Assembly (NCBI RefSeq): GCF_013177735.1
Contig: NZ_WOEZ01000059.1
Span: 1-48,870, forward strand
Length of the DNA: 48,870 nucleotides
Direction: 5' to 3'
Origin: Paraburkholderia elongata
Lineage (GTDB): Bacteria > Pseudomonadota > Gammaproteobacteria > Burkholderiales > Burkholderiaceae
Part shown: in pieces, positions 8,985-16,394 of the stretch
How positions within the stretch are numbered: position 1 is the first letter of the stretch
Layout: each line of letters opens with the position of its first letter
Program-made: the position numbers and the translations under genes
The notes under the pieces: generated by a model
What the model was told of the DNA's origin: nothing
The model's input: only the letters and a program-made list of their open reading frames with translations
The model's database searches: none

Positions 8985-9721
8985 GGACTGCCTTCGATCA
9001 CGGTCACCGCCGCCGAAAATACATAACCCTCGCTGCGCAGCGTCTTGATGTAACGGGGCTCGCGCGCAGTGTCCTGCAGGCGCTGCCGCAAACGGCTGAC
9101 CAGCAGATCGATCGAGCGGTCGAACGCATCGGCCTGGCGGCCTTGGGTCAGATTGAGCAACTGATCGCGCGTGAGTACGCGCTGTGGATGATCGAGGAAC
9201 ACGCGCAGCAAGCGGTATTCCGCGCCGCTCAGGGCCACCATGGTGCCCTCAGCGTCGAGCAGATGGCGCGCGGTAGTGTCGAGCCGCCAGTCGCCGAAGG
9301 CGATCATCGGCGCGGTTTCCGTCACCTGCATGCCGGGCGGCAGCATCCGCGCGCGGCGGAGCACGGAGCGGATGCGCGCCAGCAGTTCGCGCACCGCAAA
9401 CGGCTTGGCCAAATAATCGTCCGCGCCCATTTCCAGCCCGACGATGCGATCCGTCTCCTCGCTGCGAGCGGTCAACATCAAGACCGGCACCGCGCGAAAC
9501 TTGCCGGCACGCAATTCCCGGCACAGCACGAGACCGTCTTCGCCGGGCAGCATCAGGTCCAGCACGATCAGATCAGGCGCGCCCTGCTCCAGGACCGTGC
9601 GCATCTGGCGGCCGTTGGCGGCCAGCGAAACGCGCATGCCGTTCTTCTCGAGATAGGTGGCGAGCAATTCGCGGATGCCGCGATCGTCGTCGACGATCAG
9701 CACGTGGTCGGTGTTTTCCAT
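8981..9721 (-). CDS. OmpR/PhoB-family response regulator
   Basis: A 246-residue regulator. The receiver domain has the acidic pocket (VDDD near residues 10-13), phosphoacceptor Asp55 in VLDLMLPGEDG and Lys106 in LAKPF. The C-terminal winged helix shows the typical LSGAEYRLLRVFLDHPQRVLTRDQLL and DRSIDLLVSRLRQRL segments. ATG at 9721 is used; TTG one codon earlier is equally spaced from an AAAGGA site. It sits in a tight minus-strand run GFA protein / small ORF / regulator / kinase. Candidate targets are the three nearby genes carrying the shared GTATC direct-repeat promoter block. Confidence 0.95.
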   Translation of the reverse strand: MENTDHVLIVDDDRGIRELLATYLEKNGMRVSLAANGRQMRTVLEQGAPDLIVLDLMLPGEDGLVLCRELRAGKFRAVPVLMLTARSEETDRIVGLEMGADDYLAKPFAVRELLARIRSVLRRARMLPPGMQVTETAPMIAFGDWRLDTTARHLLDAEGTMVALSGAEYRLLRVFLDHPQRVLTRDQLLNLTQGRQADAFDRSIDLLVSRLRQRLQDTAREPRYIKTLRSEGYVFSAAVTVIEGSP

Positions 9722-9728
9722 CAATGGA

Positions 9729-9851
9729 TCAATCCTTTCGACGATTGACTCGCACCCGGTTCACGTTAACCAGCGAACAGTGCACGGGGTGTGCCAGTTC
9801 CGCTGCCAATCCGCCCGCCAGGAAGGCGAGAATCGCCATGATCCGTCTCAT
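9729..9851 (-). CDS. Small 40-residue ORF with a signal-like N-terminus
   Basis: MRRIMAILAFLAGGLAAELA followed by about 20 mostly polar and basic residues. The ATG overlaps the TGA of the GFA-family gene by 4 nt, and the stop lies 7 nt before the response regulator ATG, so it fits exactly into an operon gap. The first half could be a signal peptide or single membrane helix. No family is recognised. It could instead be a translated spacer that couples ribosomes into the regulator gene. Confidence 0.4.
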   Translation of the reverse strand: MRRIMAILAFLAGGLAAELAHPVHCSLVNVNRVRVNRRKD

Positions 9852-10219
9852 GCGTCCTCCACGACGGACAGGCTGGCGCCATTGGCCACGCTGGCCTCCA
9901 GCGTATACGGGTCGACGCCCTCCAGGCAACCGATGTTGACACGCCAGAGCTGCGGATCCTTGCGCGTCTGGTGGAATGGATAAATGCCGCAATGCTTGCA
10001 GAAGTAGTGCTTCGCCGTGCGCGTATTGAACTGGTAGAGCGTCAGCGCTTCCTCGCCCTGCAGGATTTTCAGGTCACCCGCAGCGAACGGCGGCGTCATC
10101 GGCGCGCCCTTGCGCCGGCACAGGCTGCAATTGCAACGCGCAGCCGGGACGACATCGGTACGGACTTCAAATTTCACGGTCCCGCAATGATAGGATCCTT
10201 GCAGCAATTCGGTACTCAT
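9848..10219 (-). CDS. GFA-family (glutathione-dependent formaldehyde-activating-like) zinc protein
   Basis: A 123-residue protein. Zinc-binding cysteines of the GFA/CENP-V fold are visible: HCG near residue 12, CNCSLCRRKG and CKHCGIYPFH. Members bind two zinc ions; some were linked to formaldehyde-glutathione adducts, but most have no proven reaction. Start at MSTELLQG is chosen for the GGAG six nt upstream; MPTVERH, seven codons earlier, is an alternative. It is the first gene of the minus-strand run leading into the two-component system. Its 5' side faces the thioredoxin-like gene, and the conserved promoter block at 10274-10350 lies between them. Confidence 0.85.
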   Translation of the reverse strand: MSTELLQGSYHCGTVKFEVRTDVVPAARCNCSLCRRKGAPMTPPFAAGDLKILQGEEALTLYQFNTRTAKHYFCKHCGIYPFHQTRKDPQLWRVNIGCLEGVDPYTLEASVANGASLSVVEDA

Positions 10220-10273
10220 GTGGCGCTCCACAGTAGGCATGGCTGCTTTATAGCCCAGTACGCGCGACGCTTT

Positions 10274-10350
10274 GTATCGCAATGTATCTGGGCGTTCCCC
10301 TGACACAAAACATTGCACCCGAGCCGCCTCCGCGACACAAGCCAGATACG
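10274..10350 (+). promoter_or_regulatory. Conserved promoter block, copy A (upstream of the thioredoxin-like gene)
   Basis: A 77-nt block beginning GTATCGCAATGTATCTGG and ending GACACAAGCCAGATACG, with a central ACATTGCA. It is the same length as copy B (11032-11108), and the outer elements are identical between A and B. The outer GTATCTGG and CCAGATAC are inverted repeats. It ends 96 nt before the thioredoxin-like start and also faces the divergent GFA gene. Confidence 0.7.
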
Positions 10351-10446
10351 AACGGGCGTTCCAATGCAGCCATGCCCACCACTGGAATGCCCGGCACGAC
10401 ATCCTGGTCTACGCCCGGATCTTCCCCTTCATGAAAGGACGCTGAC

Positions 10447-11028
10447 ATGCTCTCCCGACTCAAAACCACCACTACCGTCGCCCTGTTCGCCGCAACCGTG
10501 GCAGCCAGCGCTGCCGCAGTCGCAACGCTCGTTGCAAGTCCTGCGGCCAGCGCTGCCTTAACTCCCGCCGCAAACCTGGTCAACAACGACACAACCGCGC
10601 CGGAATTCACCGGCATCGATAAATGGCTCAATAGCGATCCCCTGACCATGCAGCAGCTGCGGGGCAAGGTTGTGCTGGTCGATTTCTGGACCTACACGTG
10701 CATCAACTGCATCCACGTGCTGCCCTACGTAAAGACCTGGAATCAGAAATACAAGGACCAGGGTCTGGTGGTGGTCGGCGTCCACACGCCCGAGTATCCA
10801 TTCGAGCGCAACACGGACAACGTCAAGACAGCGATCAAGCGCTTCGACATTACGTACCCGGTAGCGCAGGACAACAGCTACGCAACGTGGCGCGCCTACG
10901 ACAACCAGTATTGGCCTGCGTTTTATCTGATCGATAAGAAAGGGCACGTGGTCTACACGCACTTCGGCGAAGGCGACTACGAACAGACCGAGGCGAAGAT
11001 CAAGGCCTTGCTGGCGGAAAACCCGTGA
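10447..11028 (+). CDS. Exported thioredoxin-like protein (DipZ C-terminal-like)
   Basis: A 193-residue protein with an N-terminal hydrophobic Ala-rich export signal (about residues 8-38, ending SAALTP) and one redoxin domain. The active site is WTYTCINCIH with Cys85 and Cys88; the following LPYVKTWNQKYKDQGLVVVG and HTPEYPFE resemble the periplasmic domain of DipZ/CcdA-Trx fusions. It probably works as a periplasmic disulfide or peroxide-linked oxidoreductase. The partner membrane reductase is not encoded nearby. It is preceded by promoter block A. Its last 7 codons and downstream sequence recur almost exactly at 13882-13919. Confidence 0.88.
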   Translation: MLSRLKTTTTVALFAATVAASAAAVATLVASPAASAALTPAANLVNNDTTAPEFTGIDKWLNSDPLTMQQLRGKVVLVDFWTYTCINCIHVLPYVKTWNQKYKDQGLVVVGVHTPEYPFERNTDNVKTAIKRFDITYPVAQDNSYATWRAYDNQYWPAFYLIDKKGHVVYTHFGEGDYEQTEAKIKALLAENP

Positions 11029-11031
11029 TTC

Positions 11032-11108
11032 GTATCGCAATGTATCTGGGCATCGAGGTGATACAGAACATTGCAATTGACCCGGATTCTCGACACAAGC
11101 CAGATACG
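11032..11108 (+). promoter_or_regulatory. Conserved promoter block, copy B (upstream of the DUF4148 gene)
   Basis: A 77-nt block with the same outer elements and centre (GTATCGCAATGTATCTGG, ACATTGCA, GACACAAGCCAGATACG) as copy A, beginning 4 nt after the thioredoxin-like stop. The stretch just after it (CGAGTTTTAAT) is also shared with copy C at the hydrolase gene. It lies 130 nt before the DUF4148 start. Confidence 0.7.
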
Positions 11109-11238
11109 TCGGCGAGTTTTAATGCATCAACGCCGGATGCAAGACGCAAGCAACATCGAAGAGCCTGACCGAATTGCTGCCCTTGCTGCCTGATACCCCG
11201 GCGCCTTCCTTTTAATTTATTAGTTCACGGAGAACGAC

Positions 11239-11478
11239 ATGAAAACCTCAATGATCGCTTTGGCCTTCGCTGCATTCGCTACGGCTGGCTTCGCTCACGC
11301 ATCTGATGCCCCGACAGCAGCAACCGAGGGTCAATCGGGCGCCGCTCAAATGCAGCAATGGAACGCGAGCCAGAGCGGCACAATGCAGAAGACCCGCGCA
11401 GAGGTCCGCCACGAGCTGGTGCAGGCACAGCAGGATGGCAAGCTCCCCCGTCTCAACAGTTTGTATCGCGGCAGCTGA
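11239..11478 (+). CDS. DUF4148-family small secreted protein
   Basis: A 79-residue protein with a clear signal peptide (MKTSMIALAFAAFATAGFAHAS) and the C-terminal signature KTRAEVRHELVQAQQDGKLP typical of DUF4148 proteins, which are abundant in Burkholderiaceae and have no known function. ACGGAGAACGAC before the ATG gives a usable ribosome-binding site. It follows conserved promoter block B, so it probably shares regulation with the thioredoxin-like protein and the exported hydrolase; all three products are predicted to be extracytoplasmic. Confidence 0.88.
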   Translation: MKTSMIALAFAAFATAGFAHASDAPTAATEGQSGAAQMQQWNASQSGTMQKTRAEVRHELVQAQQDGKLPRLNSLYRGS

Positions 11479-11562
11479 TTATCTGAACACCGCCGGATTG
11501 AACTCCGCTTCCAATACGGTAAGCAATCCTCTTGGTTCAATATCCTTCGCGCGTTCCAATAC

Positions 11563-11590
11563 TTCGACGCCGAGCGCGCTCGGCGTCGAA
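11563..11590. terminator. Perfect 28-bp palindrome between convergent genes
   Basis: Two 14-bp arms (TTCGACGCCGAGCG and its complement) with no spacer, between the DUF4148 gene (plus) and the aldo/keto reductase gene (minus). It most likely serves as a bidirectional terminator; a dimeric repressor or recombinase site cannot be excluded. Confidence 0.5.
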
Positions 11591-11601
11591 TATAGTTTGC
11601 A

Positions 11602-12684
11602 TCAGTACCGAACGCTGCTGGCGGTGACCAGCGGCAACGCTTGCGTCTCCTGTCCGTCGACCGTGGCGCCAGCGAAGATAAAACTCGGCGAAAGATGAGC
11701 GTTGATATCTGCGGGGAAATTGAGCGTGGGCTTCGACACCTCGTCGAGCATCGCGATCTGCGCAGCGCTGAGCTCAAGGTCCAGTGCACTCAAGTTGGTT
11801 CGCAGTTGATCGATACGTCGCGCGCCGACGATCGTCGAGGTCACGCCGCGCCGTTTGTGAACCCATGCGAGCGCGACTGCAGCGGGGCTCACCTGAAGCT
11901 CGGCGGCGACCGCCACAAGCACGTCGATCACCCGAAACTCCTTGTCGCCCGGCACACCGACAAGCGCCGAGCGTTCGGACTTCACGGCTTGAGTGTTTTC
12001 GCGCGTGTATTTGCCCGACAACCAGCCGTTCTTCAGCGGACTCCACGGCATGACACCAATGCCGAATTCTTCGGCCATCGGTATCAGTTCGCCTTCGGCC
12101 GTCCGCTCCAGCAGCGAATACTCGACTTGCATCGCAATGATCCGGTTCCACCCGCGAAACTGCGCCATGGTCTGCGCTTGCGCGACCTTCCAGGCCGGGG
12201 TGTCGGATATCCCGATGTAGCGGATCTTGCCGGAAGCGACCAGGTCGTCGAGCGCGCGCATCGTCTCTTCGATCGGCGTGTTCCGATCCCAATTGTGAAT
12301 CCAGTAGAGGTCGATGTAATCCGTCTGCAGCCGGCGTAGCGACGCTTCGCATTGTTCGACCATCGCCTTGCGTCCAGCGCCTCCGCCGTTCGGATCGCCA
12401 ACGTGCAGATTGCCGACGAACTTCGTCGCAATGACGCTGCGATGGCGGCGGTCCTTGCGCGCCGCAAAGAAGTCTCCGATGATTTTTTCCGAGTGACCCA
12501 GCGTATAGATGTTGGCCGTATCGATGAAATTTCCGCCACGCTCCAGGTACTCCGAAAGTATGGCCTCCGATTCCGCGGGGCTCGCGCCCCAACCCCAGTC
12601 TTCACCGAAGGTCATCGTCCCAAGACAGAAGGGACTCACGCGCAGACCAGAGGATCCGAGTGTGACGTATGAATCAAGCGACAT
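11602..12684 (-). CDS. Aldo/keto reductase
   Basis: A 360-residue TIM-barrel oxidoreductase. The catalytic tetrad is visible: Asp55 and Tyr60 in FIDTANIYTLGHSE, Lys88 in ATKF and His130 in DLYWIHNWD. The C-terminal half has the NADPH-binding segment STIVGARRIDQLRTNL. The GTMTFGEDWGWGA start resembles the subgroup of general aldehyde/ketone reductases. An AGGAGAAAC site precedes the ATG. It is divergent from an AraC-type gene that starts 166 nt away, which is probably its regulator. Physiological substrate is unknown. Confidence 0.92.
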   Translation of the reverse strand: MSLDSYVTLGSSGLRVSPFCLGTMTFGEDWGWGASPAESEAILSEYLERGGNFIDTANIYTLGHSEKIIGDFFAARKDRRHRSVIATKFVGNLHVGDPNGGGAGRKAMVEQCEASLRRLQTDYIDLYWIHNWDRNTPIEETMRALDDLVASGKIRYIGISDTPAWKVAQAQTMAQFRGWNRIIAMQVEYSLLERTAEGELIPMAEEFGIGVMPWSPLKNGWLSGKYTRENTQAVKSERSALVGVPGDKEFRVIDVLVAVAAELQVSPAAVALAWVHKRRGVTSTIVGARRIDQLRTNLSALDLELSAAQIAMLDEVSKPTLNFPADINAHLSPSFIFAGATVDGQETQALPLVTASSVRY

Positions 12685-12850
12685 AATGTTTCTCCTGGAA
12701 AATGAGCCGATTGGCTAGCTCCAATGAGACCATCGCGCGAGTGCGGCGCGGTAGACCGAAACTCGCAAGCTCTTGCACAATCCTCTCAGATTGGGTGGGT
12801 TCGGGCAGATCCGCTTGCGCTTTGATGGCCGGCCAGGCTACGTTTGAGTT

Positions 12851-13759
12851 ATGGATACGCTCGCTGAACTTCGCACCCTGATTGGCCGCCATGCTGTCGA
12901 CGATGTGACGGCAACGGACCTGCCCGGGGTCGTCTTGTCGGTGTCGAACGCACAGACACAGTCAGTTCATCGTGTCTACGAGCCAGTATTCGCTCTGGTC
13001 GCCCAAGGAGCAAAACGCGCGACCCTCGGCGACAGGCTCCTCGAATATCACGCGGGACAATGTCTGGTCGTGACCGTCGATCTGCCGATGTACGGACACG
13101 TGATCGAAGCGAGCGCGAAAAAGCCGTTTCTGGCAGTGGGTCTGACGTTGAAGGCCGCAGCTATCGCTTCGTTATTGTTGGACACCGCTTCGGAGGCGCC
13201 CGCTATGGTGAACCCGTTCGGTGCGGCTGTCGGCGATGCGACGCCTGAACTGCTTGACGCATTTGTGCGGCTGCTGCGGCTGCTTGAGCATCCGGAAGAC
13301 GTGCTCGTTCTCGCGCCGATGATCGAGCGCGAAATCTTGTGGCGGATACTCATGGGAAGCCAGGGCGCGCTACTGCGGCAGATCGGTCTCGCCGACAGCC
13401 GTCTGTCGCATGTCGGACGCGCGATTCGCTGGATCCGCATGCATTATGCGGAGATGCTGCGCACTGAGGAGCTCGCGGAGCTGGCTGCGATGAGCGTGTC
13501 TTCGTTCCATCGACACTTTCGCGCCGTCACCGCCATGAGCCCGCTGCAGTATCAGAAGCAGATCAGGCTTCAGGAAGCCCGCACACAACTACTGACCACG
13601 TCCAAGGACATCGCCAGCGTGGGGCTGAGCGTTGGCTATGACAGCGCCTCGCAATTCAGCCGTGAGTACAGCCGGCTATTCGGGAGCCCGCCAGGGCGGG
13701 ATGCGGAGAGGCTGCGATCGTCGGCCATGCAGGCATGCAGTGCAACTGCCCGATCGTGA
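12851..13759 (+). CDS. AraC-family transcriptional regulator
   Basis: A 302-residue regulator. The first 160 residues match the N-terminal AraC_N-type domain (VHRVYEPVFALVAQGAKRATLGD, then YHAGQCLVVTVDLP). The C-terminal 100 residues carry two helix-turn-helix motifs (TEELAELAAMSVSSFHRHFR and SVGLSVGYDSASQFSREYSRLFGSPP). The layout opposite the aldo/keto reductase is like that of regulators of aldehyde-detoxifying reductases such as YqhC, so activation of that gene is likely but inferred. Confidence 0.92.
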   Translation: MDTLAELRTLIGRHAVDDVTATDLPGVVLSVSNAQTQSVHRVYEPVFALVAQGAKRATLGDRLLEYHAGQCLVVTVDLPMYGHVIEASAKKPFLAVGLTLKAAAIASLLLDTASEAPAMVNPFGAAVGDATPELLDAFVRLLRLLEHPEDVLVLAPMIEREILWRILMGSQGALLRQIGLADSRLSHVGRAIRWIRMHYAEMLRTEELAELAAMSVSSFHRHFRAVTAMSPLQYQKQIRLQEARTQLLTTSKDIASVGLSVGYDSASQFSREYSRLFGSPPGRDAERLRSSAMQACSATARS

Positions 13760-14008
13760 GTGACTTCAGTGTCGGCCCACTGCGACCGCTTAAAGTAACC
13801 ATCGTTTTTTGGACGGTTAACTGGGAAAAGTACATATAAACGGCAAAAATTTGCCTGTTAGCAGCCAAGGCTCCCGGTGCATTGCTGGCGGAAAATCCGT
13901 GATTCGTATCGCAACGTATTGCAGAGGAGGATGAGCGGGTGTCGAGCCCGCGTAGAATCACACACTCGTTTCGAGGCACGCGCACTCGCTGCACACATTG
14001 GATCCGAC
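13760..14008. other. Intergenic region with a relic of a second thioredoxin-like locus
   Basis: Bases 13882-13919 match 11008-11045 at 36 of 38 positions. They include the last codons of the thioredoxin-like gene (reading LLAENP-stop), the GATTC spacer and the first GTATC repeat of promoter block B. After that the similarity stops. A short TAACC/GGTTA inverted repeat lies just before, around 13797-13821. No gene is seen here. Confidence 0.6.
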
Positions 14009-14923
14009 ATGGAAATCAAGTGGATTGAGGACTTCATCGCGCTCTCCCAGTATCAGAGCTTCTCGCGGGCGGCGGAATTTCGGAATGTCACCCAGTCGGG
14101 CTTCAGCAGGCGCATTCAGTCGCTTGAGCAGTGGGTGGGCGCGGACCTCATTGACCGAAGCAGCTTCCCCCCAACACTGACGCCTGCCGGCCAACTCTTT
14201 CGAGAGGCCGCGGTAGACATTCTTGGGAAGCTATTCGATACGCGAGCCATCATTCGCATCGACCAACGCATGGCGGGCAAAGGCTTGCAGATTGCAGCGG
14301 GCCATACGATCGCGCTAAGTTTCCTGCCTGCCTGGTTGAAGGCGCTCACTGCACGTTTCGGAGAGGTGCGTGCCCGGGTGATACCCACCAATGTCCACGA
14401 CTCCATCCTCATGCTCGTGAACGGCAACTGCGAACTGATGTTTGCCTATCATCATCCGGAGCTGCCCCTCCATCTCGACCCGGTCAGGTACGAGCATCTC
14501 GCCGTGGGCGTCGATGTACTGATGCCTGTCTGCCGGCCAAATCCACGCGGCGCGCCCATGTTCCGGTTACCGGGAACAGCGGCGCGCCCGTTGCCGTTGA
14601 TTTCGTACACGGAAACCAGCTATTTCGGCCGCTGCCTCGCACTCCTCCTGAGCCGGGTCGATGCAACCCCGGCTTTGCGGCCTCATTACGAGTCCGACAT
14701 GGCCGAGGTCCTCAAGAAACTGGTCCTGGAAGGCGAAGGCGTTGCCTGGCTTCCAAAAAGCTCGATCGTCGCCGAGCTCGACGCGGGCGAACTAGTCCCA
14801 GCCGGCCGGGATGCGTGGCATCTCGAGGTTGAGCTTCGCGTCTACCGGGACGCCTCGAATCGCAGTGAGTTTCTGGACACGCTTTGGCGCCACCTTCGCG
14901 CCGCATCGCAGGCCGTAGATTAA
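14009..14923 (+). CDS. LysR-family regulator of the acidic amino acid module
   Basis: A 304-residue LysR protein beginning MEIKWIEDFIALSQYQSFSRAA, with helix-turn-helix sequence through RNVTQSGFSRRIQSLEQWVG and a long effector domain. The frame is open 44 codons further upstream but crosses the thioredoxin relic; ATG at 14009 gives the family-typical N-terminus. It precedes, in the same direction, a dicarboxylate/amino acid symporter, a double racemase and an asparaginase, which it probably controls in response to an acidic amino acid or its product. Confidence 0.9.
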   Translation: MEIKWIEDFIALSQYQSFSRAAEFRNVTQSGFSRRIQSLEQWVGADLIDRSSFPPTLTPAGQLFREAAVDILGKLFDTRAIIRIDQRMAGKGLQIAAGHTIALSFLPAWLKALTARFGEVRARVIPTNVHDSILMLVNGNCELMFAYHHPELPLHLDPVRYEHLAVGVDVLMPVCRPNPRGAPMFRLPGTAARPLPLISYTETSYFGRCLALLLSRVDATPALRPHYESDMAEVLKKLVLEGEGVAWLPKSSIVAELDAGELVPAGRDAWHLEVELRVYRDASNRSEFLDTLWRHLRAASQAVD

Positions 14924-14938
14924 GGGTTATCCCGCGTT

Positions 14939-14953
14939 ATGCGAGTCTCGCAT
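14939..14953. promoter_or_regulatory. Inverted repeat upstream of the symporter
   Basis: ATGCGAG-T-CTCGCAT, a perfect 7-bp inverted repeat with one central base, 15 nt after the LysR stop and 146 nt before the symporter start. It has the size and dyad symmetry of a LysR box and is a candidate site for the preceding regulator. Confidence 0.35.
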
Positions 14954-15015
14954 ATCTCCATGCAAGACCCGCATTGAGTCTTTTTTGATCATCTCTATCA
15001 TCCGTCCATACACAG

Positions 15016-15042
15016 AAACGTCGCCCCGCTAGCGGCGTTTTT
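15016..15042 (+). terminator. Rho-independent terminator-like hairpin after the LysR gene
   Basis: AAACG-t-CGCC pairs with GGCG-TTTTT across a short CCGCTAGC loop and ends in a T-run. It lies about 90 nt after the LysR stop, before the symporter. The symporter operon may therefore have its own promoter between here and 15099. Confidence 0.5.
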
Positions 15043-15098
15043 GCCTCCTGCCAGCGTACGGTGGTCACGTCAGACCTTTGTGCGCCTTCCTCGGACTG

Positions 15099-16394
15099 AT
15101 GGAAATGAAAAACCGCCTAACGTTCTATATTGTGGTCGGCATGGTGCTCGGCGTGATTGTCGGCTACGTGTGCCATCGGACCGTAGCCGATGCTGCAGAA
15201 GCAAAGACAATCGCCGGTTACTTCTCGATCATTACCGACATCTTCTTGCGGCTTGTGAAGATGATTATCGCGCCGCTCGTCTTCGCCACCCTGGTGTCCG
15301 GGCTCGCCGGAATGGAAGGGACGAGCGACGTGCGCAGAATCGGGTTCAGGTCGGTGGGATGGTTCGTGTGCGCCTCGCTTTTCTCGCTCGCGCTTGGCCT
15401 CGTCCTTGCGAATGCTCTGCAGCCCGGCGCCGGCTTGCATATGACGCAGACCAGTTCCGATGTTGCCACCGGTCTCAACACCGCGGGTCTGAACTTCAAG
15501 GACTTCGTCACGCACGCGTTCCCTTCCAGCATCATCGATGCAATGGCTCGGAATGACATTCTTCAAATCCTCGTCTTTTCCGTGCTGTTTGGTGTGGTCC
15601 TGAGTGCCATCAAGACGGACCCGCGCGTAACACCATTGATCGCAGGCATAGATGCGCTCGTCCCCGCGATGCTGAAGCTGACCGACTATGTGATGCGGCT
15701 CGCTCCCATTGGTGTCTTCGGCGCCCTTGCCTCCGCGATTACGGTGCACGGCCTGGACGTGTTGACCACCTACGGCAAGCTCGTCGGAAGCTTCTACCTC
15801 GGTCTCGTCCTGCTGTGGGCTGTGCTTATCCTCGTTGGTCACGTCTTTCTGGGCAATTCGATCTGGAAGTTGCTAAAAGCGGTCCGTGAGCCCGCGATGC
15901 TCGCCTTTTCGACCGCGAGCAGTGAGGCCGCTTATCCGCGTCTGACCGAGAAGCTTGAAGAGTTCGGTATCGACAAGAAGGTCGTCGGCTTTACGTTGCC
16001 GCTCGGCTACGCGTTCAATCTCGACGGATCGATGATGTATCAGGCGTTTGCTGCGATCTTTATCGCGCAAGCCTTCGGCATCGACATGCCGCTCAGCGCT
16101 CAAATCATGATGTTGCTGGTGCTTATGTTGAGCAGCAAGGGAATGGCCGGCGTCGCAAGAGGTTCCGTGGTGGTGGTTGCGGCCGTTGCCCCGATGTTTC
16201 ATCTGCCTCCGTCCGGCGTGGTGTTGATCCTCGCCATCGATCAGATTCTCGATATGGGGCGAACCGCCACGAACGTCATCGGCAACAGTATCGCGACGGC
16301 CGTTATCGCGAAGTGGGAGACCAGGCGGGTTGCCCAGCAGAACGACGCAGAGAACGACGTTGTCCTGGGCCAACTGCAAGGCGAGACAAAATGA
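15099..16394 (+). CDS. DAACS-family dicarboxylate/amino acid:cation symporter
   Basis: About 431 residues with 8 or more hydrophobic segments. The family signature region is present: the SSEAAYPRLTEKLEEFG serine-rich hairpin, GYAFNLDGSMMYQAFAAIF and the DQILDMGRTATNVIGNSIAT segment that binds substrate carboxylates and Na+. Members import dicarboxylates, aspartate or glutamate. ATG at 15099 is preferred over TTG at 15078; ATG at 15105 is possible because no strong ribosome-binding site is seen. Its stop overlaps the racemase start by 4 nt, tying it to amino acid racemisation and favouring aspartate or glutamate as cargo. Confidence 0.9.
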   Translation: MEMKNRLTFYIVVGMVLGVIVGYVCHRTVADAAEAKTIAGYFSIITDIFLRLVKMIIAPLVFATLVSGLAGMEGTSDVRRIGFRSVGWFVCASLFSLALGLVLANALQPGAGLHMTQTSSDVATGLNTAGLNFKDFVTHAFPSSIIDAMARNDILQILVFSVLFGVVLSAIKTDPRVTPLIAGIDALVPAMLKLTDYVMRLAPIGVFGALASAITVHGLDVLTTYGKLVGSFYLGLVLLWAVLILVGHVFLGNSIWKLLKAVREPAMLAFSTASSEAAYPRLTEKLEEFGIDKKVVGFTLPLGYAFNLDGSMMYQAFAAIFIAQAFGIDMPLSAQIMMLLVLMLSSKGMAGVARGSVVVVAAVAPMFHLPPSGVVLILAIDQILDMGRTATNVIGNSIATAVIAKWETRRVAQQNDAENDVVLGQLQGETK

